This document shows positions 7,550-13,856 of a stretch of 13,856 nt of DNA, one piece after another. The stretch is from a bacterium (GTDB lineage: Bacteria; Chloroflexota; Dormibacteria; UBA8260; Bog-877). Every line of letters starts with the position of its first letter. Positions within the stretch are counted from its first letter, which is position 1. The DNA lies in the NCBI GenBank assembly GCA_021791345.1, contig JAJYWT010000222.1:1-13856 (forward strand). Direction: 5' to 3'. A model generated the notes under the pieces. That model ran no database searches and was not told the DNA's origin. It saw nothing but the letters and a program-made list of their open reading frames with translations. A program made the position numbers and the translations under genes.

Positions 7550-9891
7550 AGGCCAGGGTTCCCGCCGAGCGCTACACCGGCGCCTCGGTGCGCAGGGTGG
7601 AGGACGAGCGTCTCCTGACCGGGAGGGGCAGCTTCGTGGCCGATGCCCGACTGCCGGGAATGCTGCACGCCGCCTTCTGCCGCAGTCCGCTTCCCCACGC
7701 CCGGATCGTGGCAGTGAACACCGAGGCCGCCCGTTTGGCCCCGGGGGTGGTGGCGGTGTTCGACGGTGCCCAGATGGCGCAGATGGCCTCGCCGGTGGCC
7801 GACCCGGGCGATTCACCGCGATCGGGTAGCCGGGTGTCGTTCGGCATCCTGGCGGTGGACAAGGCCCGGCTGGTCGGGGATCCGGTGGCGATGGTGGTGG
7901 CCCAGAGCCGAGCTCTGGCCGAGGACGCCTGCGAGCTCATCCAGGTCGAGTACCAGGAGCTGGCCCCGGTGGTCACGGTGGAGCAGGCGCTCGACCCCAG
8001 CCTGCCCGCGATCTTCGAGGAGCTGGGCGGCAATCGGCTCTTCGGCCCGGAGACGAAGGTCTTCGGGGATGTCGAAGCGGCCTTCGCCAGGGCGGATCGC
8101 GTGGTGCGCGCCTCCATCCGTCAGCACCGCCACCAGAACGTACCTATGGAGGGGCGGGCCATCCTTGCCAGCTTCGATGCCGCTTCTGGCCAGCTGGTGG
8201 TGCGGGCCTCCACACAGGGGGTCAACACCACCCGCCAGATGTTGGCCGGGCAGTTGCGGATGCCGCTGGACGGGGTCCGGGTGGTGGCCGAGGACGTGGG
8301 CGGTTCCTTCGGTCTCAAGTTCGGCGCCAGCCGCGAGGAGGTTGCCTGCTGCGCCGCCAGCCGGGCGCTGGGTCGCCCGGTGCGCTGGGTCGAGGACCGC
8401 TGGGAGAACCTCACGGTATCGGGCCAGGCGCGGGAGGAGAGCTTCGAGGTCGAGGCGGCGGTGACCGCGGCGGGCCGGATCCTGGCGCTCCGGGTCGACA
8501 TGATCATTGACAGCGGCGCCTACCCGGGCTTCGCGTCGGGGGTAGTCGACATCGTCCGGGAGATGATCCCCGGCCCGTACCGGGTGGAGGCGCTCTCCTT
8601 CACCGGCTCCGGGGTGGTCACCAACAAGGCCAGCTACGTGGCCTACCGGGGACCGTGGGCGGCGGAGACCTTCGTGCGCGAGCGGATGATCGACCTGGTC
8701 GCCCAGGAGCTGGGGATCGCCGCGTCGGAGGTGCGGCTCCGCAACCTCGCCGTCCGGGATGAACCTCCTCTGCGGATGGTGACCGGTGCCAGCCTCGCGG
8801 GGATAACCTCCCGGGAGTCCCTCCTTCGAGCGGTCGAGATGGTGGATCTGAGCGGGTTCCGGGAGCAGCAGGTCCGGCTGCGGGAGGAGGGCCGGTACCT
8901 TGGAATCGGCTTCGCCACCTACATCGAGCCGGCCCCGGGTCCCCGCCAGGAGGGGGGCGAGGAGAACACAGAGCAGGTTCGGTTGGAGCTCGACCAGGAC
9001 GGGTCACTGCTGGTGCACACCGCCCAGATGCCGCACGGCCAGGGCCATCGGACCACCCTGGCCCAGGTGGCGGCGGACGAGTTCGGTGTGCGTCTGGAGC
9101 AGGTCCAGGTCATGGTCGGGGACACCCAGCGGACACCATCGGGATTCGGGACCGGTGGGAGCCGCTTCGCGGCCATGGCCGGCGGCGCCGCCCTCCACGG
9201 CGCCCGCCGCCTGCGGGGCAAGGTCCTGGAGGCGGCGGCCCAGATCCTGGACCTGGCTCCCGCTGAGCTGGACATCTCCGGCGGCGAGCTGGTCGGTCCC
9301 GGGGTTCCCGGAGGGCGGCTGCCCCTCGCCGAGCTGATCGACCGCATCGCCCTGGCGGCCCGATCTGGGCAGCTCCCTCCGGGGACGGACGCGGATCTCA
9401 CCGCAACCGCGGACTTCGACGGCGGCGAGAGAGGTTGGTCCGGGGGGACCCATTGCTGCGTGGTCGAGGTGGACACGGTCACCGGGCTGGTGCGCATCCT
9501 CCGCTACCTGGTGGTGGAGGATTGCGGTGACATGATCAACCCCGCCGTGGTGGAGGGACAGATCCGTGGTGGCATCGCCCAGGGGGTGGGCGCGGTGCTG
9601 CTGGAGCGCTCTGCCTATGACGCGGAAGGACAGTACCTCTCCGCCACCCTCATGGACTACCTGCTGCCCACGGCCCTGGACGTGCCCCACATTGAGATCG
9701 AGCACCTGAGCCCGGTGCGCCTCGATCCGGACGTCAACTTCCGAGGAGTGGGGGAGGGGGGGATGATCGCGGCCCCGCCCACCATTTGCAACGCCATCGC
9801 CGACGCCCTCTCCCCATTTGGCGCTCGGGTGCTGGAGCAGCACCTCCCCCCGACGCGGATCCTGGAGTTGATCGGGGCCATACCCAGCTGA
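7546..9891 (+). CDS. Molybdenum hydroxylase Mo-cofactor (large) subunit, xanthine dehydrogenase family, CoxL-like but not a CO dehydrogenase by its active-site loop
   Basis: A 781-residue catalytic subunit that would hydroxylate a substrate carbon (heterocycle, aldehyde or similar) using water and molybdopterin cytosine dinucleotide. It begins with YTGASVRRVEDERLLTGRGSFVAD, as in the CoxL/CutL group. The cofactor-contact segment GQGHRTTLAQ and the C-terminal FRGVGEGGM, whose Glu737 is the predicted catalytic base, are intact. The loop that is AYxCSFR in form I CO dehydrogenase and AYRGAGR in form II proteins reads VAYRGPWAAET here (Tyr367-Arg-Gly-Pro-Trp371), so the Cu-binding Cys is absent. 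The gene order FAD/2Fe-2S/Mo matches coxMSL. No CoxD/E/F/G-like accessory gene follows; the next gene is an ammonium transporter. The enzyme class is certain, the substrate unknown, and CO oxidation unlikely. Confidence 0.93.
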   Translation: MKARVPAERYTGASVRRVEDERLLTGRGSFVADARLPGMLHAAFCRSPLPHARIVAVNTEAARLAPGVVAVFDGAQMAQMASPVADPGDSPRSGSRVSFGILAVDKARLVGDPVAMVVAQSRALAEDACELIQVEYQELAPVVTVEQALDPSLPAIFEELGGNRLFGPETKVFGDVEAAFARADRVVRASIRQHRHQNVPMEGRAILASFDAASGQLVVRASTQGVNTTRQMLAGQLRMPLDGVRVVAEDVGGSFGLKFGASREEVACCAASRALGRPVRWVEDRWENLTVSGQAREESFEVEAAVTAAGRILALRVDMIIDSGAYPGFASGVVDIVREMIPGPYRVEALSFTGSGVVTNKASYVAYRGPWAAETFVRERMIDLVAQELGIAASEVRLRNLAVRDEPPLRMVTGASLAGITSRESLLRAVEMVDLSGFREQQVRLREEGRYLGIGFATYIEPAPGPRQEGGEENTEQVRLELDQDGSLLVHTAQMPHGQGHRTTLAQVAADEFGVRLEQVQVMVGDTQRTPSGFGTGGSRFAAMAGGAALHGARRLRGKVLEAAAQILDLAPAELDISGGELVGPGVPGGRLPLAELIDRIALAARSGQLPPGTDADLTATADFDGGERGWSGGTHCCVVEVDTVTGLVRILRYLVVEDCGDMINPAVVEGQIRGGIAQGVGAVLLERSAYDAEGQYLSATLMDYLLPTALDVPHIEIEHLSPVRLDPDVNFRGVGEGGMIAAPPTICNAIADALSPFGARVLEQHLPPTRILELIGAIPS

Positions 9892-9911
9892 CCAGCCGCC
9901 GGGCCAAAGCA

Positions 9912-9925
9912 CCCCCTGCTGGGGG
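9912..9925. terminator. Short GC hairpin after the hydroxylase operon
   Basis: CCCCC/GGGGG stem with a TGCT loop, 20 bases after the large-subunit stop and not followed by a T-run. It is a weak but correctly placed terminator candidate in the 197-base gap before the ammonium transporter gene. Confidence 0.35.
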
Positions 9926-10042
9926 ACCACGGTCGCAGTGTGGACCCAGCGGTTCGGCGCGGCGCGACGGTTGGGTGGTAGCCCCCAGGTAAGCGGGCCA
10001 AATTCGGGTCTGCGACATGAGGTTCAGCCGCGCCTGCAGCCC

Positions 10043-10048
10043 TAGGCT
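10043..10048 (+). promoter_or_regulatory. Possible -10 element (TAGGCT) for the ammonium transporter gene
   Basis: TAGGCT fits TANNNT and would give a leader of about 35 bases that includes the Shine-Dalgarno at 10075-10082. No clear -35 box or nitrogen-regulator site was recognised. The rest of 9892-10088 shows no further gene. Confidence 0.25.
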
Positions 10049-10074
10049 TGGCCCAGATCGCCCCGGAGCAGTGC

Positions 10075-10082
10075 AAGGAGGT
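10075..10082 (+). promoter_or_regulatory. Strong Shine-Dalgarno deciding the ammonium transporter start
   Basis: AAGGAGGT followed by 6 bases and ATG at 10089. It is the best ribosome binding site in the window and rules out the in-frame ATG at 10017 as the start. Confidence 0.85.
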
Positions 10083-10088
10083 CAGCCA

Positions 10089-11261
10089 ATGTACCTGCCC
10101 GCCCCGTCGTTCGTGAACTCCGGCGACAACTCCTGGCAGCTGACCGCGGCCACCCTGGTCGGTCTCCAGTCGATCCCCGGTCTGGCCATCCTGTACGGCG
10201 GGCTGGTGAAGCGCAAATGGGCGGTCAGCTCAGCGCTGTTCGCGATCTACGCCTTCGCCGCGGTTCTGGTGGTGTGGGTCCTGGGGGGGTTCACCGCGGC
10301 CTTCGGCCATCCGCTCCTCGGGTCAGTGGTCGGCATCCCCCAGCCGGTGCTGGGAGCGCTCAGCGAGGAGCGCCGGGCCTCGATCCCGCTTCTGGTTGGC
10401 CTGATGCCCAAGTTCGCCTTCCCGGAGGCGACCCTCATCTACTTCCAGTTCGTCTTTGCCGCTATCGCCCCGGTGATCCTGGCGGGCGCTGTGTTCGGGA
10501 GGATGAACCTCCGCGCCTGGATGCTCTTCGTCCCCCTCTGGTCGCTTGCCGTCTACAGCGTCAACGCCTTCATGATCTGGGGCGGTGGCTGGCTCTCCCA
10601 GCTGGGAGTCGTGGACTACAGCGGCGGCTATGTGATCCACGTGGCGGCCGGCATCTCCGGCTTCGTCGCCGCCCTGGTGGTCGGGCCTCGGACCGAGCAG
10701 GATCAGCGCGACTTCAAGCCCAACAACATGCTGCTGGCGATTGCCGGCGCCGGGATCCTCTGGCTGGGTTGGAACGGCTTCAACGGGGGCGATCCGTACT
10801 TCGCCGGCTCGGACGCCGCGGCCGCGGTCCTCAACACCAACCTGGCCACCGCCGTCGCCCTGCTGGCGTGGTTCTTCCTAGACCTCAACTTCAACCGCAA
10901 GCTCTCGGTGGCTGGGGCCATCAACGGCATGATCTGTGGCCTGGTGGCGATCACCCCGGCCGCGGGATATGTGGATGGCCTGGGGGCGCTGCTGGTGGGA
11001 CTTCTCGGGGCGGTCATCCCCTGGTACACCATGAACCGGCTCTCCGGCCGCCTCCCCTTCCGCCGTGCCGACGACACCCTGGGGGTCGTGCACACCCATT
11101 TTCTGGCCGGGGCGGTGGGGGGATCATGGTGGGGCTGGTGGCCAACCCGGCCATGGTCGTATATCCCGGGCTCGGCTCCGTCAAGGGTGTGGCGGTGGCC
11201 GGCCTCCTTTACGGAAACCCACGCCAGCTGCTGGTGCAGCTCCTGGGGCTCCTGGTGGTGA
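10089..11261 (+). CDS. amt: Ammonium transporter Amt, main part as read (frameshifted near residue 344)
   Basis: Integral membrane channel for NH4+/NH3 of the Amt/MEP/Rh family. The typical opening FVNSGDNSWQLTA...PGLAILYGGLVKRK is present, then FAAIAPVILAGAVFGRM, IWGGGWL, DYSGGYVIH (His184, first pore histidine), AGAGILWLGWNGFNGG, GAINGMICGLVAITPAAGYV, and GVVHTHFLAGAVGG (His337 aligns with the second pore histidine). In the frame as written, the last 46 or so residues (from 11121, SWWGWWPTRPW...) are a Trp/Ser/Pro-rich nonsense tail ending at 11261. The natural continuation lies in the -1 frame (next entry). As read, the product lacks the last membrane helix and the C-terminal tail. The start is fixed by AAGGAGGT 6 bases before ATG at 10089. 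One missing base restores a 461-residue protein of normal length. Confidence 0.88.
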   Translation: MYLPAPSFVNSGDNSWQLTAATLVGLQSIPGLAILYGGLVKRKWAVSSALFAIYAFAAVLVVWVLGGFTAAFGHPLLGSVVGIPQPVLGALSEERRASIPLLVGLMPKFAFPEATLIYFQFVFAAIAPVILAGAVFGRMNLRAWMLFVPLWSLAVYSVNAFMIWGGGWLSQLGVVDYSGGYVIHVAAGISGFVAALVVGPRTEQDQRDFKPNNMLLAIAGAGILWLGWNGFNGGDPYFAGSDAAAAVLNTNLATAVALLAWFFLDLNFNRKLSVAGAINGMICGLVAITPAAGYVDGLGALLVGLLGAVIPWYTMNRLSGRLPFRRADDTLGVVHTHFLAGAVGGSWWGWWPTRPWSYIPGSAPSRVWRWPASFTETHASCWCSSWGSWW

Positions 11262-11473
11262 GCGCCTACTCGGGTGCGATGACGGTTGGGATCTTGAAGT
11301 TGGTGAGTCTCTTCGTGCCGCTGCGGATGGCCGGGGCGGCGCTCGAGGTCGGCGACCGCTTTCTCTTCAGCGAGGAGGTCTTCGAGCTCCACCATCCCAT
11401 CCCGGCTCCCGAGGCGATCGAGGTTCCCGGGTCGCCGGTTGGCGATTCCCACCGCGCTCCGGTGCCGGGCTGA
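11120..11473 (+). pseudogene. amt: 3' part of the ammonium transporter gene, shifted into the -1 frame
   Basis: Starting at the G run 11117-11122, the -1 frame encodes GGIMVGLVANPAMVVYPG, the expected continuation of Amt (compare GIVGCIMTG of AmtB). It then gives a last membrane helix (LLVQLLGLLVVSAYSGAMTVGILKL) and a cytoplasmic tail with LEVGDRFLFSEEVFELHH, ending at TGA 11471-11473. It has no start codon context of its own and belongs with the upstream entry as one gene. Adding one G to the six-G run joins the two. A true mutation, phase variation, a base-calling or assembly error, or ribosomal slippage on G GGG GGA (11117-11123) are all possible. Confidence 0.85.
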
Positions 11474-11490
11474 CGGCGCCAACGGGCTGA

Positions 11491-11496
11491 TACCCT
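11491..11496 (+). promoter_or_regulatory. Candidate -10 element (TACCCT) for a leaderless GNAT gene
   Basis: TACCCT ends 7 bases before the GTG at 11504. This is the spacing expected when transcription starts at or next to the start codon, and no Shine-Dalgarno is present. The element lies in the 30-base gap after the ammonium transporter gene. Confidence 0.5.
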
Positions 11497-11503
11497 CGCC
11501 GGT

Positions 11504-12232
11504 GTGAGCCATTGGCCGCTGTACGATCTCCGTCTCACCACGGAGCGGCTGGTGCTCCGACTGCCTGATTCCGCGCTGCTGGAGGAGATGGTGGCTCTGG
11601 TGGGCGAGGGCATCCACCCGGAGGAGGTGATGCCTTTCGGGGTGCCCTGGACCGATCGTCCATCCCCCCAGCGGGAGCGGGAGGCGGTGCAGCACGTTCT
11701 GCGGTCCATAGCCGACTGGACTCCCACCTCCTGGTGGTACGTGGCTGTGGCCACGCTGGACGGGCGGGTGGTGGGAACCCAGGACCTCAGGGGGGTAGAC
11801 TTCGCCGCCGGCCGCAGGGTGAGCACGGGTTCGTGGCTCGGGCGCGCATACCAGGGTCGGGGGCTGGGGCAGGAGATGCGGGCAGCTGTCCTGGAGCTGG
11901 CCTTCAACCACCTGGGAGCGCTGGAAGCCCACAGCTCGGCGTTCCACGACAACGCCGCCTCCCTGGGCGTCTCCCGGCGGCTGGGCTATGAGCCCAACGG
12001 GAGCTGGCTGTCGCCGCGGCGGGGAAGGCCAGACCGGATGGAGGGCCTTCGCCTCACCCGGGAGCGGTGGGAGCGGCACCGCCGCCACCGCGTCCTGGTG
12101 ACCGGAGTGGAAGGCTGTCTTGAGCTGTTCGGGGTCGGGGCGCTCGGAGCCGATCAGCTGCCGGTATGGGCCTTTTCGTCCACGGCCCGGGCCAGCATGG
12201 CTCTCTCCGCCTCCTCCAGGGCGTCATGGTAG
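11504..12232 (+). CDS. GNAT-family N-acetyltransferase (RimJ/RimL-like)
   Basis: A 242-residue acetyl-CoA-dependent acyltransferase, acceptor unknown. It starts LRLTTERLVLRLP, typical of RimJ/RimL-type GNATs, has a central strand GRVVGTQDLRG, the acetyl-CoA pyrophosphate loop YQGRGLGQEMR (Gln117 to Gly122), and AHSSAFHDNAASLGVSRRLGYE (the N-x-x-S-x-x-x-x-x-x-x-LGY signature). The related-protein fold seems complete by about residue 210 (ECLELFG-like end; here GCLELFG). The remaining 32 residues are Ser/Ala-rich, and most run antisense to the aminopeptidase gene, so a recent loss of the original stop is possible. GTG at 11504 directly precedes the conserved N-terminus. The substrate (small molecule, antibiotic or protein N-terminus) cannot be told. 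Confidence 0.85.
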   Translation: MSHWPLYDLRLTTERLVLRLPDSALLEEMVALVGEGIHPEEVMPFGVPWTDRPSPQREREAVQHVLRSIADWTPTSWWYVAVATLDGRVVGTQDLRGVDFAAGRRVSTGSWLGRAYQGRGLGQEMRAAVLELAFNHLGALEAHSSAFHDNAASLGVSRRLGYEPNGSWLSPRRGRPDRMEGLRLTRERWERHRRHRVLVTGVEGCLELFGVGALGADQLPVWAFSSTARASMALSASSRASW

Positions 12233-13856
12233 ATGCGCCGGAGGTCGGGTGCCAGGTCCTCCCGGGCCAGCTGTTTTCTCACCTCGGAGACCAGCAGGGG
12301 GTCGGCGGGCAGGGCCGGCATGAACCAGTAGGCAAAGTCCCTGGTGTACTCCGACCCGCGATGCCGAAGCAGCCGGTCGATGGCCGCGAAGAAGCGCGGC
12401 ACGAAGGGCAGGAGGAGGTCCGGACGCCGCACCCCGGCGAAGCTCCGGCCCACCCAGATCGTCTCCTCGACGTTTGCCGAGTCCTCCTCCGTGAGGTGGC
12501 GGAACACCGCCTCCTTGGCCTCGGGCTCGGGAATGGCGGCCCTGGCTGCCAGCGCCCTCACCTGGCCGGTGGCGGTTGAATCGGCCCGTTGCATCCGGTC
12601 CACGTCCTTCTCCCCCAGGAGCCCACGGGCCGCCAGGGCGGTCACCAGCCGCCAGCGCATCTCCAGATCCAGCACCGCCCCTGGGGGCAGGCCGTCGCCA
12701 TGGAGCATCGACTCGACCCGGGCCAGTTGGGCCGGCGTGGTGGCTGAGGCCAAGAGAGCGCGCAGCCAGGTGAGCTGGTCCAGTCCCCCCGGCTCGGTAC
12801 GCTCCAGCGCCTGGGCCGCAGCGTCTGCCAGGCTGGCCTCCATCTCGTCCCCGTGCGCCGGGGACCCGAAGCTGGCGATCGCCTGACGCGCCTGGCCGAG
12901 GGCCACCGGCACCAGGGACTGGTCGGTTTCGTCGGGTAGGTTCCTGGCCACAGTGGCCACGTAGCGACTGGTTGGCAGCTCCGCATCTCGCACCATGTCC
13001 CACAGGAGGTCCCAGATCACCGCCCGGGCCAGGGCATCCGAGACCCTCGCCAGGCTGGCCTCCACGGTCCGCAGCGAGACCGGGTCCAAGCGGATCTTGG
13101 CGTAGGTGACGGACTCGTCGTTGGGTAGGAGGAGGGGGGGGCGCAGCCTCCCCCGGAGTCCCGGGATCTCAGTTCGGTCCCTTTCCAGCTCCGCCTCGTG
13201 GCGCTGTTCCACGACCAGCCTCCGGTCGCGCCACCGGAACTCGCCGACCCCCAGCCGGTGGGGACGGATGGTGGGCTGAGCGGGGGGCGCGGTCTGCACC
13301 AGCGCAGCTCCTTGCACCAGCGGCCCGTCCGGCCCTCTCGTCTCCTCCACCTCCACGCGGATGGTGTTCAGCCCCGTCGTCTCCAACCAAGCCCGGCTCC
13401 ACCCCTCCACGTCCCGCCCGGAGGTCTTCTCCAGGGCCCCGATCAGGTCATGCAAGGTGGCATTTCCCTCACTGTGGGCGGCCAGGTGGTCGTGGATGGC
13501 GGCGAAAAATGCCTCCTCCCCGACCCAGGTGGCCAGCTGGCGGATGACGGCTGCCCCCTTCTGATAGGTGATGCGGTCAAAATTGAGATGGACCGCCTCG
13601 GAGTCCGGAACCTCGGTCACCACCGGGTGCGAGGTGGAGTGCTGGTCCTCCTCCACGGCCAGCTGCTTGAAGTAGGTGGCCCAAAAGGTCCAGGAGTCCT
13701 CGAAGCGGGTTGCTCCGTCGGCGGATATGGCGGACATGAAGGTGGCGAAGCTCTCGTTGAGCCACAGGTCATCCCACCAGCGGAAGGTGACCAGGTCACC
13801 GAACCACATGTGGGCCATCTCATGGAGGATCACCTCCGCCCTCTGGGAGCTCTCCC
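12154..13856 (-). CDS. pepN: Aminopeptidase N, M1 family zinc metallopeptidase (N-terminus beyond window)
   Basis: Cytosolic or cell-associated exopeptidase removing N-terminal amino acids from peptides. The frame is open through the window's right edge, with 567 residues visible of about 850 usual. The missing N-terminal part would hold the beta domain and the GAMEN motif. The zinc site HEMAH (13824-13810) is followed 18 residues later by the Glu of WLNESFATFM, and the transition-state Tyr is in ITYQKGAAVIRQ. The C-terminal two thirds match the ERAP1-type helical domain: LPNDESVTYAKIRLD, SDALARAVIWDLLWDMVRDAELP. The C-terminus (VDEKAHTGS) and stop at 12154-12156 lie inside the end of the convergent GNAT gene, a 79-base tail-to-tail overlap. 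The actinobacterial-type C-terminal domain is one of the taxonomic hints. It does not share an operon with its neighbours. Confidence 0.95.
   Translation of the reverse strand, partial: ESSQRAEVILHEMAHMWFGDLVTFRWWDDLWLNESFATFMSAISADGATRFEDSWTFWATYFKQLAVEEDQHSTSHPVVTEVPDSEAVHLNFDRITYQKGAAVIRQLATWVGEEAFFAAIHDHLAAHSEGNATLHDLIGALEKTSGRDVEGWSRAWLETTGLNTIRVEVEETRGPDGPLVQGAALVQTAPPAQPTIRPHRLGVGEFRWRDRRLVVEQRHEAELERDRTEIPGLRGRLRPPLLLPNDESVTYAKIRLDPVSLRTVEASLARVSDALARAVIWDLLWDMVRDAELPTSRYVATVARNLPDETDQSLVPVALGQARQAIASFGSPAHGDEMEASLADAAAQALERTEPGGLDQLTWLRALLASATTPAQLARVESMLHGDGLPPGAVLDLEMRWRLVTALAARGLLGEKDVDRMQRADSTATGQVRALAARAAIPEPEAKEAVFRHLTEEDSANVEETIWVGRSFAGVRRPDLLLPFVPRFFAAIDRLLRHRGSEYTRDFAYWFMPALPADPLLVSEVRKQLAREDLAPDLRRIYHDALEEAERAMLARAVDEKAHTGS

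Noticed and set aside
7546..9891. Calling the hydroxylase a genuine aerobic CO dehydrogenase (CoxL)
   Set aside because: The Cu-binding cysteine loop AYxCSFR is replaced by AYRGPW, although overall family similarity and gene order are cox-like.
10017..10088. Upstream in-frame ATG for the ammonium transporter
   Set aside because: No ribosome binding site precedes it, the extra 24 residues are not Amt-like, and AAGGAGGT sits correctly before ATG 10089.
11117..11160. Programmed -1 frameshift in the ammonium transporter gene as an established mechanism
   Set aside because: The heptamer fits, but no strong stem-loop or pseudoknot follows and Amt genes are not known for recoding. A lost G in a homopolymer is simpler, so it is kept only as a possibility.
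10703..12088. 461-codon open frame on the minus strand across the ammonium transporter and GNAT genes
   Set aside because: It spans two recognised plus-strand genes and the gap between them, with low-complexity Pro/Arg/His composition and no motif.

Overview
The window is GC-rich (roughly two thirds G+C), densely coded bacterial chromosome, with GTG and TTG starts used alongside ATG and several start/stop overlaps. This style, a sortase-like cell-wall anchor on one protein, probable leaderless genes and an actinobacterial-type M1 aminopeptidase suggest a Gram-positive-type high-GC lineage (Actinomycetota, or a Chloroflexota/Dormibacterota-like relative). The sequence alone does not decide between these. 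No phage, IS element, CRISPR array, tRNA or rRNA was seen.

Layout. (1) 1-3847, plus strand: a tight three-gene catabolic operon made of a methylmalonate-/malonate-semialdehyde dehydrogenase (5' end cut by the window), a class III omega-amino-acid aminotransferase overlapping it by 4 bases, and 2-methylcitrate dehydratase PrpD 5 bases further on. Together they could turn a beta-amino acid (3-aminoisobutyrate or beta-alanine) into the semialdehyde, then propionyl-CoA or acetyl-CoA, and feed propionyl-CoA into the methylcitrate cycle. (2) 3848-6050: a palindromic operator-like site, then a large secreted protein with two DUF11 repeats and a C-terminal VPSTG/hydrophobic/Arg-rich anchor, closed by a 13-bp perfect hairpin. 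(3) 6151-9891: a molybdenum hydroxylase of the xanthine dehydrogenase/CO dehydrogenase family in the order FAD subunit, 2Fe-2S subunit, Mo subunit, all overlapping. The Mo subunit carries AYRGPW where true CO dehydrogenase has a Cys-containing loop, so its substrate is open and is probably not CO. (4) 10089-11473: an ammonium transporter gene with a strong Shine-Dalgarno, broken by a one-base deficit in a run of six G. (5) 11504-12232: a probably leaderless GNAT acetyltransferase whose tail overlaps, tail to tail, (6) a minus-strand M1 aminopeptidase N (12154 to beyond the window end).

The metabolic genes share a scavenging theme (amino-acid or nucleobase carbon, a hydroxylase for heterocycles or aldehydes, ammonium uptake), but only the first and third clusters are demonstrably co-transcribed units. 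I found no convincing new defence or mobile system. The items most worth a second look are the ammonium transporter frameshift, the unassigned hydroxylase active site, the semialdehyde dehydrogenase/PrpD gene linkage and the non-canonical sorting signal.
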